Shown here in pieces: positions 1 to 8,083 of a stretch of 64,000 bases of DNA. The notes under the pieces are model-generated. The model did not search any database and had not been told where the DNA came from. It worked only from the letters and a program-made list of their open reading frames with translations. Numbering within the stretch: position 1 is the stretch's first letter; each line of letters starts with the position of its first letter. The translations under genes and the position numbers were made by a program. Source of the DNA: Amycolatopsis eburnea. Its GTDB lineage: Bacteria > Actinomycetota > Actinomycetes > Mycobacteriales > Pseudonocardiaceae. The DNA lies in NCBI RefSeq assembly GCF_003937945.1, contig NZ_RSEC01000036.1, positions 248,001 to 312,000 on the forward strand, written 5' to 3'.

Positions 1-271
1 CGCCGCGCCGCCGGATCCCCGACGTCGCCAGCATCCGCGCCTTGAGCGCCGCTTCCCGCGTGCGTTGCAGTGAGCGCAAGTACAGCTCGCCGCCGACCGT
101 CGACACCACGCTCGCCACGCCGGCGCCGACGACCGTGCCCGCCACGCCGAGCGTCGAACCGAGCAGCGCCGCGGTCACCGCCGCGAGCGCCGCCGCCGCG
201 ACCTGCGCGATGCGCAGGCCCGACTTCTCCTCCGTCTTTCCTTCGGAAGCCGCCGCGTTCTCCTTCGTCAT
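1..271 (-). CDS. Hypothetical membrane-associated protein (partial, runs off left edge)
   Basis: Reading leftward from an ATG at 271 gives an open frame of at least 90 residues that leaves the window. It starts with a short charged lysine/glutamate-rich head. A long Ala/Gly/Val-rich hydrophobic stretch with LLGSTLGVAGTVVGAG and VASVVSTVGGELYLRSL follows, then a basic segment (LQRTREAALKARM). This looks like a glycine-rich membrane-inserted hairpin with a cytoplasmic tail, an arrangement I associate with uncharacterised actinomycete proteins. No catalytic motif is visible and the function is unknown. It is divergent from the dehydratase gene. Confidence 0.6.
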   Translation of the reverse strand, partial: MTKENAAASEGKTEEKSGLRIAQVAAAALAAVTAALLGSTLGVAGTVVGAGVASVVSTVGGELYLRSLQRTREAALKARMLATSGIRRRG

Positions 272-368
272 GATCCCGATCCGGTAGTCCGTCTTCTCCC
301 CTGGTCCAACGGTTAAGGCGCGCCAGGAACTCCCCGCGTTGCCACGGCGTGAGGAGGACCACTCTGTC

Positions 369-418
369 TGTCCACAATAGACACTCCCAACCGAACGATT
401 TCTTGACATACTCGGCAC
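369..418 (+). promoter_or_regulatory. Candidate promoter/operator for the dehydratase gene
   Basis: An imperfect dyad TGTCCACAATAGACA (369-383, outer arms TGTC/GACA) lies upstream of the ATG at 419. A hexamer CATACT (407-412) sits exactly 6 nt before that ATG and there is no Shine-Dalgarno sequence, which fits a leaderless start. No convincing -35 element is seen. Confidence 0.3.
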
Positions 419-1369
419 ATGGAACTGGTGACGATCTCCGACATCGAGGCCGCCGCGAAGCGCGTCGAAGGTGTCGCCGTGCGCACGCCCCTGCTGCTCC
501 AGACGTGGGATCCCCGCGGCACCCTGTGGCTCAAACCCGAAAGCCTGCAACCGATCGGCGCGTTCAAGGTGCGCGGCGCGTTCAACGCGATCGGCTCCCT
601 CGACGACGCGGCGCGCGAACGCGGTGTCATCGCGTACTCGAGCGGCAACCACGCGCAGGCGGTCGCGTACGCGGCGCAGCGGTACGGCGTGCCCGCGGTG
701 ATCGTCGTGCCGGACGTCGCGCCGCGGATCAAGGTGGAGGCCACCCGCGCGTACGGCGCCGAGGTGATCGAGGTGCCGATCGGCGAGCACGAGGCGAAAG
801 CGCGTGAACTGGCGGCCGAACGCGGCCTGACCCTCGTCCCGCCCTTCGACGACGCGGCCATCATCGCCGGGCAGGGCACCGCGGGCCTGGAGATCGCCGA
901 GGAGCTGCCGGAGGTCGACGTCGTCCTCGTCCCGATCAGCGGCGGCGGGCTGGCCGCCGGCGTCGGCACCGCGATCAAGGCCCGCTGCCCGCGGGCGCGC
1001 GTGATCGGCGTCGAGCCGGCGCTGGCCGCGGACGCCGCCGACAGCCTCCGGCGCGGCGAGCTGGTCCGCTGGCCGCAGGCCGACCGCGCCCGCACGATCG
1101 CCGACGGCCTGCGCTCGCAGCCGTCCGAACTGACCTTCGCGCACCTGCGGGAGGTCGTCGACGCGATGGTCACGGTCACCGAGGACGAGATCCGCGAGGC
1201 CGTCCGCGTCCTGGCCCGTCAAGCCCGGTTGGTCGCCGAGCCCAGCGGCGCGGTGACGACGGCGGCGTACCTCTTCCACGCCGAGGAGCTGCCGGCCGGC
1301 AAGACGGTCGCGCTGGTCTCCGGCGGCAACGCCGACCCGGCGATGTTCGCCGAGATCCTCGCGGGCTGA
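419..1369 (+). CDS. PLP-dependent threonine/serine dehydratase family enzyme
   Basis: A 316-residue fold-type II pyridoxal-phosphate enzyme. The PLP lysine lies in GAFKVRGA (about residue 45). SSGNHAQAVAYAA is the substrate/phosphate-contact asparagine loop, and ISGGGLAAG is the glycine loop binding the PLP phosphate. Length fits the short catabolic-type threonine ammonia-lyase/serine racemase group, with no C-terminal ACT regulatory domain. That argues against the biosynthetic, isoleucine-inhibited enzyme. The likely reaction is deamination of threonine or serine to a 2-oxoacid. Serine racemase or hydroxyaspartate dehydratase activity cannot be excluded. It stands alone, with a repeat element following its stop. 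Confidence 0.85.
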   Translation: MELVTISDIEAAAKRVEGVAVRTPLLLQTWDPRGTLWLKPESLQPIGAFKVRGAFNAIGSLDDAARERGVIAYSSGNHAQAVAYAAQRYGVPAVIVVPDVAPRIKVEATRAYGAEVIEVPIGEHEAKARELAAERGLTLVPPFDDAAIIAGQGTAGLEIAEELPEVDVVLVPISGGGLAAGVGTAIKARCPRARVIGVEPALAADAADSLRRGELVRWPQADRARTIADGLRSQPSELTFAHLREVVDAMVTVTEDEIREAVRVLARQARLVAEPSGAVTTAAYLFHAEELPAGKTVALVSGGNADPAMFAEILAG

Positions 1370-1380
1370 CCCTCGCCCCA

Positions 1381-1467
1381 AGCGCCCCAATGTGGCGTTG
1401 GTTGCGTCAGACGCACCGAACGCCACATTGGGTGCGCTGGACGCACCGAACGCCACATTGGGGCGCT
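1381..1467. repeat. Dispersed inverted repeat, CAATGTGGCGTT family, copy 1
   Basis: The ends form a perfect 17-bp inverted repeat (AGCGCCCCAATGTGGCG at 1381-1397 against 1451-1467). Further copies of the CGCCACATTGGG core lie inside, separated by GACGCACCGAA units. A second copy lies at 52617-52695. It fills the space between the convergent dehydratase and MFS genes and could act as a bidirectional terminator. Confidence 0.75.
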
Positions 1468-1475
1468 CCGAGGTG

Positions 1476-2999
1476 CTAGGAGCCGGCGACCGGGGTCCCG
1501 CCGCCGCGGACGTGCGTCGGCGGGCCCTCGACGCCGCAGTGGTAGCACTCGCCCAGGTGGGGGCACTCGTCGTCGGGCTTGGGCTTCGACGGCGGCTCGA
1601 GGACGCCGTTGTGGATGCCCAGCGCGATCAGCCCGCCCGCGATGGCCAGCGCGGCGCAGATGACCAGCGCCGTCCGCCAGCCCGCGGTCAGCGCGACCGG
1701 GTCCGCGTACGCCTCGCCGGTCAGCCCGGCCGCCGCGGGCAGCACCGCCACCGCCAGCAGGCCGCCCGAGCGCGCGATCGCGTTGTTGACGCCGGAGGCG
1801 ACGCCGGCGAAGCGGTCCGGGGCCGCGGCGAGCACCGTCGCGGTCACCGGGGCGACGACCGTCGCCAGGCCGAGCCCGAACACCACGACCGCGGGCAGAA
1901 CCGCGCCGAGGTAGGACGCGCCGGGCGCGATGCGCAGCATCAGCAGCATCCCGATGCCGACGACGATCGGGCCGACGACCAGCTGCGTCCGCGGCCCGAT
2001 GCGCTGCGCGAGCGCGCCGGAGCGCCCCGAAAGCAGCAGCATGACGACCGTCAGCGGCAGTCCCGCCAGCCCGGCCAGCGTCGGCGAGTAGCCCAGCGAC
2101 ACCTGCAGCTGCATGACCAGCAGCATCATCACCCCGCCGAGCGCCGCGTAGACGACGAACGTCAGCGCGTTCGAGAGCGTGAACGTCCGGTCGCGGAACA
2201 GCGACGGCGGCACGAGCGGCTCGGCCGAGCGGTGCTGGACGGCGACGAACGCGGCCAGCCCGGCGATCCCGAGCAGGCCCGCGACCAGGACGACCGGGTC
2301 GCCGATACCGCGGCCCGGCGCCTCCACCAGCGCGCCGGTGACCCCGGCGAGGCCGACGGCGCCGAGCGCGGCGGCGCCGAAGTCGGGGTGGCCGGTGGCC
2401 TCCGGGTCGCGCGATTCGGGGACGAACTTCCGCGCCATCAGGACCACGGCGACGGCGATCGGAACGTTGATCAGGAACGCCAGCCGCCACGACCACACCT
2501 GCACGAGGAACCCGCCGAGCAGCGGACCGGCGGCGGCCGCGATGCCGCCGAGCCCGGACCACGCGCCGATCGCGCGGGCGCGGGCGTCGTGCGCGAAGGA
2601 CGACTGGAGGATCGCGAGCGACCCGGGCGTCAGCAGCGCGCCGCCGATGCCCTGCAGGATCCGGGTCGCGACGAGCATCTCCGTGGACTGCGCCGCCGCG
2701 CACAGCCCCGAGGCGACGCCGAACCAGACGACGCCGACGAGGTACGTGCGGCGCCGCCCGTAGCGGTCGCCGAGCGAACCGGCGACGAGGATGAGCGCGG
2801 CGAGCGCCAGCATGTACCCGTCGAGGATCCATTGGAGCCCGGCGACGGAGGCGTTCAGCTCCGCGCCGATGCGGGGCAGGGCGACGTTGACGATGGTGCC
2901 GTCGAGCATCGCCATGCCCGACCCGAGGATGGTGGTGGCGAGGACGCCGCGCGCGGCGTGCGTCCCCCACCGGATCCCGGTGTCTTCGGTGGCAGTCAC
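1476..2999 (-). CDS. MFS drug exporter, DHA2 (EmrB/QacA) type
   Basis: A 507-residue transporter with about 14 hydrophobic segments. Family signatures include LDGTIVNVALPRI in the first segment, DRYGRRR in the loop between segments 2 and 3, and RILQGIGGALLTPGSLA (motif C region). These mark a proton-coupled multidrug/metabolite exporter. I chose the GTG at 2999 because GGAG sits 8 nt upstream; a TTG 36 nt further upstream also opens the frame. The C-terminal tail has a compact Cys/His cluster (ECPHLGECYHCGVEGPP), which could bind a metal. Substrate unknown. The next gene upstream on this strand is dasR. Confidence 0.85.
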   Translation of the reverse strand: MTATEDTGIRWGTHAARGVLATTILGSGMAMLDGTIVNVALPRIGAELNASVAGLQWILDGYMLALAALILVAGSLGDRYGRRRTYLVGVVWFGVASGLCAAAQSTEMLVATRILQGIGGALLTPGSLAILQSSFAHDARARAIGAWSGLGGIAAAAGPLLGGFLVQVWSWRLAFLINVPIAVAVVLMARKFVPESRDPEATGHPDFGAAALGAVGLAGVTGALVEAPGRGIGDPVVLVAGLLGIAGLAAFVAVQHRSAEPLVPPSLFRDRTFTLSNALTFVVYAALGGVMMLLVMQLQVSLGYSPTLAGLAGLPLTVVMLLLSGRSGALAQRIGPRTQLVVGPIVVGIGMLLMLRIAPGASYLGAVLPAVVVFGLGLATVVAPVTATVLAAAPDRFAGVASGVNNAIARSGGLLAVAVLPAAAGLTGEAYADPVALTAGWRTALVICAALAIAGGLIALGIHNGVLEPPSKPKPDDECPHLGECYHCGVEGPPTHVRGGGTPVAGS

Positions 3000-3042
3000 G
3001 TGCTCAACTCCACCGCGCCCGGAGATCCCCGTCAACCGGTCC

Positions 3043-3798
3043 CTACGGCAGCAGCGTCGTGACGAACTTGTAGCGGTCGCCGCGGTAGACCGAGCGGGCG
3101 AACTCGACCGGCTTGCCGTCCGTGGCGAACGAGTGCCGGGTCAGCATTAGCACCGGCATGCCGACGTCGGCGCCGAGCATCTCCGCTTCCTGCGGTCCGG
3201 CGAGCGAAGTCTCGATCGTCTCTTCGGCGCGCTCGAGCTCGACCCCGTAGTGCTCGCGTAGAACGGCGTACAACGAGCCGCCCTGCGAGACGTGCTTGCG
3301 CAGCCCGCGGAAGCGGCCGAGCGGGAGGTGGGTCGTCTCCAGCGCCATCGGCTGGGAGTCCGCGAGTCGAAGGCGTCGAAGGCGAAGGATTTTCGCACCC
3401 GTGCGGATTCCGAGGAGCTTCGCGAGGTCACCCTCGACCGGCAGCTCCTCGACTTCCAGGAGCTTCGACGACGGCTTCAGGCCCTGCTTGCGCATGTCCT
3501 CGGTGTAGGACGACAACTGCAGCCGCTGCGCGAGCTTCGGCTCGGCCGCGAAGGTGCCTTTCCCCTGCACCCGGTGCAGGCGGCCCTCGGCGGTCAGGTC
3601 GGCCAGCGCCTGCCGCACGGTGGTGCGGGAGACCGTGAACTCCCCGGCGAGCGCGCGTTCGGTCGGGATCGGCGACCCGGGCGGGAGGACGTCCAGGAGG
3701 TCGAGGAGGTGCTGTTTCAGTGCCCAATATTTGGGCTCGCGCTGCCCGCGCATCCCGGCGACGGTGCCCGCCTCGCCCGTGGTGGTGGTCTCCAACAT
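3043..3798 (-). CDS. dasR: DasR-type GntR/HutC transcriptional regulator
   Basis: A 251-residue regulator with an N-terminal winged helix-turn-helix (PTERALAGEFTVSRTTVRQAL) and a C-terminal UTRA effector domain. It closely follows the Streptomyces DasR sequence I recall in segments such as LQLSSYTEDMRKQGL, AEETIETSLA and SVYRGDRYKF. DasR represses aminosugar uptake and metabolism genes and is released by glucosamine-6-phosphate or related ligands. The ATG at 3798 has AGGGAG 6 nt upstream; a longer frame exists but is poorly supported. It is divergent from the SIS gene, with a dre operator between them, so autoregulation is likely. Confidence 0.92.
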   Translation of the reverse strand: MLETTTTGEAGTVAGMRGQREPKYWALKQHLLDLLDVLPPGSPIPTERALAGEFTVSRTTVRQALADLTAEGRLHRVQGKGTFAAEPKLAQRLQLSSYTEDMRKQGLKPSSKLLEVEELPVEGDLAKLLGIRTGAKILRLRRLRLADSQPMALETTHLPLGRFRGLRKHVSQGGSLYAVLREHYGVELERAEETIETSLAGPQEAEMLGADVGMPVLMLTRHSFATDGKPVEFARSVYRGDRYKFVTTLLP

Positions 3799-3883
3799 GC
3801 CCGACTCCCTATGCCTTCCCTCATCGCACGCCACGTCCCCGTAAGAAACGTACCCTTTTCCACCGACGGGCCGCCCCACTAAC

Positions 3884-3899
3884 ATTGGTCTAGACCTGA
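3884..3899. promoter_or_regulatory. dre operator (DasR-binding site)
   Basis: ATTGGTCTAGACCTGA contains the perfect 10-bp core GGTCTAGACC and matches the known DasR consensus (A/C)TGGTCTAGACCA(G/C)T closely. It overlaps a plausible -35 (TGACCG, 3897-3902) that lies 17 bp from a -10 TACATA (3920-3925) for the SIS gene. Binding there should block transcription. Confidence 0.88.
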
Positions 3900-3946
3900 C
3901 CGACGCCGCCTGAGTCCGGTACATAATGCCGGAGGTGGAGAGGAAA

Positions 3947-4993
3947 ATGATGACCCAACAACGGCCCGGCGAGCACATGGCCGCGGAGATCGCCCAGCAG
4001 CCGGAGGTCTTGGCGGGACTGGTACAGCGTCAGGCGGAAATCGCCGAAGTGGCGGAAAAGATCTCACAACGGCCCCCGCGCTTCGCTTTGCTCGCCGCGC
4101 GTGGATCGAGCGACCACGCAGCGTTGTACGCGAAGTACCTGATCGAGGTACTCCTCGGCCTGCCGGCCGGTCTGGTTTCCCCGTCCACGGCGACCCTGTA
4201 CGGCGCGCGGCCCGATCTGCGGGACGTGCTGTTCGTCACCGTCAGCCAAAGCGGTGGCTCGCCTGACCTGATCGAGGTCACCGAAACGGCGCGGCGCCAG
4301 GGCGCGCTGACCGTTTCCGTCACCAACACCCCGGACTCGCCGCTGCGGGCGGCGTCCGAGCTCGGCGTCGACATCGGCGCCGGCGTCGAGCAGGCGGTCG
4401 CGGCGACCAAGACGTACTCCGCGACGCTGATGGCGCTCTACCTGCTGATCGACGCGGTGCGCGGCGGCAAGGCGGCCGACGCCGAGAAGATCGGCGAGCT
4501 GGCGCAGCAGACCCTCGACGGCGCCACCGAGGGCGTCCAGCGGGCGGTCGACCGGTACCGGTTCGTGAACCGCGTGCTGACCGCCGCGCGCGGCTACTCC
4601 TACGCGACCGCGCTGGAGGCGTCGCTCAAGCTCGCCGAGACGAGCTACCTCGCGGCGCGTGCGTACAGCGGCGCGGACCTGCTGCACGGCCCGGTCGCCG
4701 CGGTCGACGACCAGACCGCGGTGCTGGCGGTGACCAGCGCCGGGCACGGCGCGGAGGCGATGCGCGACGTCATCGACGCCGTCGGCAAGCGCGGCGCGGA
4801 CGTCGTCGCGGTCGGTTCGGCGTCCGCGGACACCCCCGCGGCGCTGCGCATCGACGTCCCGCAGACCGTCGAGGAGCTGGCGCCGATCCTGGAGATCCTG
4901 CCGATCCAGCGGATCGCGCTCGGCCTGTCGCTGGCCCGCGGCGGCGACCCGGACAGCCCGCGCGGCCTGCTCAAGGTGACCAAGACCCGGTGA
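3947..4993 (+). CDS. SIS-domain aminosugar-phosphate isomerase/deaminase
   Basis: A 348-residue protein with two SIS (sugar isomerase) domains, like the isomerase half of GlmS but lacking the glutaminase domain. Visible SIS features are ARGSSDHAALYAKYL (first domain entry), SQSGGSPDLIEVTE (phosphate loop) and EQAVAATKTYSATL. By analogy with SIS-type NagB-II or AgaS enzymes it probably converts glucosamine-6-phosphate or a related ester. The ATG at 3947 is preceded by GGAGGTGGAGAGG; an upstream in-frame ATG at 3926 is less likely. The stop overlaps the GTG of the kinase gene, so translation is probably coupled. DasR control is expected from the dre site. Confidence 0.85.
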   Translation: MMTQQRPGEHMAAEIAQQPEVLAGLVQRQAEIAEVAEKISQRPPRFALLAARGSSDHAALYAKYLIEVLLGLPAGLVSPSTATLYGARPDLRDVLFVTVSQSGGSPDLIEVTETARRQGALTVSVTNTPDSPLRAASELGVDIGAGVEQAVAATKTYSATLMALYLLIDAVRGGKAADAEKIGELAQQTLDGATEGVQRAVDRYRFVNRVLTAARGYSYATALEASLKLAETSYLAARAYSGADLLHGPVAAVDDQTAVLAVTSAGHGAEAMRDVIDAVGKRGADVVAVGSASADTPAALRIDVPQTVEELAPILEILPIQRIALGLSLARGGDPDSPRGLLKVTKTR

Positions 4994-5955
4994 CCTCCGC
5001 GATCGGCGTCGACGCCGGCGGCACGTCGACCAGGGCCGCACTGGTCGACGCCGCCGGCGTCGTGCTCGGCACCGGGCGCGGCGAAGGCGCCAACCCCAAC
5101 GCGCACGCGCCGGAAGTCGCCGCGGGCCGGATCGCCGGCGCGATCACCGCGGCGCTCGGCGGCCGCGACCCCGGCGGCGTGCGCGCGTGCGTCGTCGGCA
5201 TGGCCGGGGTCAGCAAGCTGAGCGATCCGGCGGTGGCGGCGGTGTTCGACGCGGCGTGGGCGCGGATCGGGCTCACGTGCGTGGTCCGGACCGTCGCCGA
5301 CGCCGAAGTGGCGTACGCGTCGGCGACTTCGGCTCCGGACGGGACGGTCCTCGTCGCCGGCACCGGCTCGATCGCCGGCCGCATCCGCAAGCGGCGCCTC
5401 GCCGGCACCGCGGGCGGCTACGGCTGGCTGCTCGGCGACGAAGGCTCGGCGTTCTGGCTCGGCCGCGAAGCCGTCCGTTCCACTTTGGAGGCACTCGGGC
5501 GCGGCCTGCCGCTGGACGGACTGCCGTCGGCGGTGCTCGGCGCCGCGCTCGGACCGTCCGGTGTGGACGTCCGGACCGACGCGGACCGGCTCGCCGCGTC
5601 CCGCGCGCTCATCACCACCGCCAACGCCGAGGCGCCGGTGCGGCTCGCCCGCTTCGCGCCGTTGGTGAGCGCGGCGCACGACGCCGGCGAGCCCGCGGCG
5701 CGGGAGATCGTCGCCCGTGCGGCCGAGCTGCTCGTCGCGAACGCCCTCGCCGCGCGCGAGCCCGGCGAGTCGACTCCGGTCGTGCTCGTCGGCTCGGTGC
5801 TCACCGGAGACAGCCCGGTCGGCGCGCTCGTCCGCCGTGGATTGTCCGGCCTCGAGGTGCTGACCAGCTCCGATGGCGTACTCGGGGCGGCCTGGCTGGC
5901 CGCGGTGGACGCGTTCGGCGAGGGTGTGCCGAGACCCACGTCACGGGGAGATTGA
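4990..5955 (+). CDS. BadF/BadG-type aminosugar kinase (GlcNAc/glucosamine kinase-like)
   Basis: A 321-residue ASKHA-fold kinase. The N-terminal phosphate-1 loop reads GVDAGGTSTRAALVD. A second nucleotide loop (VLVAGTGSIAG) and the GGYGWLLGDEGSAFWLGREA segment are characteristic of the N-acetylglucosamine kinase/BadF group. It likely phosphorylates GlcNAc, glucosamine or a related sugar, feeding the SIS enzyme. The GTG start overlaps the upstream stop as GTGA. Together with dasR and the SIS gene it forms an aminosugar salvage unit. Confidence 0.85.
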   Translation: MTSAIGVDAGGTSTRAALVDAAGVVLGTGRGEGANPNAHAPEVAAGRIAGAITAALGGRDPGGVRACVVGMAGVSKLSDPAVAAVFDAAWARIGLTCVVRTVADAEVAYASATSAPDGTVLVAGTGSIAGRIRKRRLAGTAGGYGWLLGDEGSAFWLGREAVRSTLEALGRGLPLDGLPSAVLGAALGPSGVDVRTDADRLAASRALITTANAEAPVRLARFAPLVSAAHDAGEPAAREIVARAAELLVANALAAREPGESTPVVLVGSVLTGDSPVGALVRRGLSGLEVLTSSDGVLGAAWLAAVDAFGEGVPRPTSRGD

Positions 5956-6021
5956 GCAAAACGCGGCGCGAAAGCGCGAAAACGTCGACTGAACCCGGGT
6001 AGTCCGGGTACCGTAGGCAGT

Positions 6022-6053
6022 GGCCCCCGGACCCTCCCCCCTCGCCGGGGGCC
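6022..6053. terminator. Hairpin terminator between convergent genes
   Basis: A perfect 9-bp stem GGCCCCCGG/CCGGGGGCC (6022-6030 and 6045-6053) with a 14-nt C/T-rich loop lies between the kinase stop and the DUF3159 stop. There is no long U tract, as usual in actinomycetes. Confidence 0.7.
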
Positions 6054-6056
6054 GCC

Positions 6057-6716
6057 TTATGTCCTGGGTACGTCGTCCGAGCCCGGCTCCGGCGCCAGGC
6101 GCAGGCCGGGGTGTTCCGGCGGCAGCGCGCGGTAGAGCACCCAGCCGCTGACCGCGACGGTCAGCGCCACGAGCGGCCACGACAGCACCGTACGGGCCAC
6201 GCCGAGCGCGATGACCTGGCCGGCCCACCACAGCAGGCCGTAGACGACCACGCGCAGCACGTACTGCAGCACCCACACCCAGCTGGCCCGCGAGTACGCC
6301 TTGAGCAGCACCGCGTCCCGGCGCCAGCGCGCCTTCTGCCCGAGCAGCAGCCCGACGACGACGCCGAGCAGCGGCCACCGGACCACGACGCTGGCCGCCC
6401 ACAGCAGGGCGCTGGCCACATTGGACATCAGCTGCAGCAGGAAGAAGTCCTGCGCGCGCCCGGTGTGCAGGGCGATCAGCGCGGCCGCGACGACGGCGGC
6501 GAGGCTGACCACGAGCGCGCGGACCTTGCCACCCCCGGCCACCCGGTAGACCCCGAGCACGAGGGCGACCGCGATGGCGGCCCCGGCACCCCAGGCGACG
6601 GACTGCCCGGCCACGAGCCAGCCGACGACGAAACCGGCGGGCGGGACGCTGGCGTCGAGCGCGCCCCGGCGGCCGCCGAGGATCTGCGCGAGCGACTCAC
6701 GGGGTTCTCCGGACAC
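6057..6716 (-). CDS. DUF3159 family membrane protein
   Basis: A 219-residue integral membrane protein with about six hydrophobic segments. A short N-terminal head contains LAQILGGRRGALDASVPPAGFVVGW. The central QDFFLLQLMSNV and VVGLLLGQKARWRRD segments are what I associate with the actinobacterial DUF3159 family. The C-terminal tail is polar and Pro/Glu rich. Function unknown. The GTG start at 6716 has only a weak ribosome site. It is divergent from the SGNH hydrolase gene. Confidence 0.8.
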   Translation of the reverse strand: MSGEPRESLAQILGGRRGALDASVPPAGFVVGWLVAGQSVAWGAGAAIAVALVLGVYRVAGGGKVRALVVSLAAVVAAALIALHTGRAQDFFLLQLMSNVASALLWAASVVVRWPLLGVVVGLLLGQKARWRRDAVLLKAYSRASWVWVLQYVLRVVVYGLLWWAGQVIALGVARTVLSWPLVALTVAVSGWVLYRALPPEHPGLRLAPEPGSDDVPRT

Positions 6717-6876
6717 GTGTCCAGCCTGCCGGAAACCGCCCGGGACGCTCCAAGCAGGGAGATCTTCGCCACATCGGGTGCCCGGTTTAGCTCCGAGTGT
6801 GCTGTTTCACGGCATGCCGAAGGTGAAGACTGCGTAATAGAGGAGCGGAGAAGGCCGACAAGATAAGACACTGTTA

Positions 6877-6942
6877 CCCCGGGCTGAACAGCCGGGGTTG
6901 CACGGGGGTAGGACCCCGATTATTAGTTGTGGTGTACAACTA
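6877..6942 (+). promoter_or_regulatory. Three consecutive dyads upstream of the SGNH hydrolase gene
   Basis: Within 66 bp there is a hairpin ACCCCGGGCT-GAAC-AGCCGGGGT (6877-6899, one bulged G). A CGGGG/CCCCG dyad follows (6903-6918). A perfect 7-bp inverted repeat TAGTTGT-GGTGT-ACAACTA (6924-6942) follows that. The last looks like a repressor operator, and the first two could be 5' leader structures. Confidence 0.5.
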
Positions 6943-6984
6943 CATGTCGGGGAGTCGGTCGCAGGATGGGGAAGGGGACCCAAC

Positions 6985-7812
6985 GTGTACGGAATCGACA
7001 GCTATGTAGCCATAGGAGACAGCTTCACCGAGGGCCTCAACGACGCCCTCCCGGACGGCTCGTTCCGGGGCTGGGCCGACCGCCTCGCGGAGATCCTGGC
7101 GGCGGGCAGGCCCGACTTCCGGTACGCGAACCTGTCGCTGCGGGGCAAGATGCTCGACGAGATCATGGACGAGCAGCTCCCGATCGCCCTGGAGCTGAAG
7201 CCCGACCTGGTCACCCTCTGCGCCGGCGGCAACGACATCATCGTGCCCGGCGCGGACGTGGACGCGGTGGCGGAGCGCCTGGAGGAAGGCGTCGCCAAGC
7301 TGCGCGAGGCGGGCATCCCGGTGCTGATGTTCAACGGCCCGGACACGAAGGTCCTCTCGGTGATGTCGGTGCTGCGCGGCAAGGTCGCGATCTACAACAC
7401 CCACCTGTGGGCCATCGCCGAGCGCCACGGCGCCCGCATGGTCGACCTGTGGGCCATGACCCCCCTCCACGACCGCCGAGCCTGGAGCGACGACCGCCTC
7501 CACTTCTCCCCGGACGCCCACCGCCGCATCGCGTTGAAGTCGGCGGAGGTCCTGGGCATCCCGGTCGAGGGCGACTGGCGCGAACCGTGGCCGGTGGAGG
7601 CGGTGCCGAGCCGCTGGATCGACTCGCGGCGGTCGGACCTGACGTGGACGAAGGTGCACCTGCTCCCGTGGATCCGCCGTCAGCTGCGGGGCGAGTCGAT
7701 GGGGGACGGGCTGTCGCCGAAGCGGCCGCAGCTGGCGCCGTTGGCTCCGGTGACGCCGTTGGCTCCGCTGGAGGTGCTCGAGGTGCCGGACAACGCCCAG
7801 CAGGCCAGCTGA
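6985..7812 (+). CDS. SGNH/GDSL hydrolase
   Basis: A 275-residue serine esterase of the SGNH superfamily. Block I is GDSFTEG with the nucleophilic serine, block III is the GGND oxyanion asparagine, and block V is SDDRLHFSPDAH with the Asp/His pair. The substrate is unknown; lipid, acyl or acetyl-sugar esters are possible. There is no signal peptide, so it is probably cytoplasmic. The C-terminal tail is Pro/Ala/Leu rich and low in complexity. The GTG at 6985 is preceded by GGGGAAGGGGA; an upstream in-frame ATG (6898) would add residues unlike the family. Confidence 0.85.
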   Translation: MYGIDSYVAIGDSFTEGLNDALPDGSFRGWADRLAEILAAGRPDFRYANLSLRGKMLDEIMDEQLPIALELKPDLVTLCAGGNDIIVPGADVDAVAERLEEGVAKLREAGIPVLMFNGPDTKVLSVMSVLRGKVAIYNTHLWAIAERHGARMVDLWAMTPLHDRRAWSDDRLHFSPDAHRRIALKSAEVLGIPVEGDWREPWPVEAVPSRWIDSRRSDLTWTKVHLLPWIRRQLRGESMGDGLSPKRPQLAPLAPVTPLAPLEVLEVPDNAQQAS

Positions 7813-7860
7813 AGGGGTCGTCGACTCCCCCGTGAGGGGCACCTTCATGGCTTCGCTGAT

Positions 7861-7913
7861 GTCTTGAATGAGTCATTCAGGTCGTCGGAGGTCCTGAATG
7901 ACTCATTCAAGAC
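7861..7913. repeat. Dispersed inverted repeat, GAATGAGTCATTC family, copy 1
   Basis: Perfect 21-bp arms (7861-7881 and 7893-7913) surround an 11-nt loop. Each arm contains GAATGAGTCATTC or its complement. A second copy with identical arms lies at 57360-57412. It follows the hydrolase stop and may serve as a terminator. The rest of 7813-8083 shows no gene. Confidence 0.8.
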
Positions 7914-8083
7914 ACCGCGGACTCACCCGGCGCGACTTTGCCGGAGTCACGACCTCCGACAGAAAGTGCCCACCCGATCACAAACCCCCAAGTTGTCCAC
8001 ATGTCGACTTACCTGGGGACAACTTGGGGACGGACCGCCCCGGCCGACTCGCCAACCCGTCCCGCCCGGCTTACAGTCCCTTT

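Noticed and set aside
300..335. tRNA-like stretch with GGTCCAACGGTTAAGG
   Set aside because: No acceptor, anticodon or T-arm complementarity could be drawn around it.
1392..3062. Long plus-strand ORF opposite the MFS gene
   Set aside because: The translation is Arg/Asp/Gln-rich low-complexity sequence with no domain, and is the antisense shadow of a clear MFS transporter.
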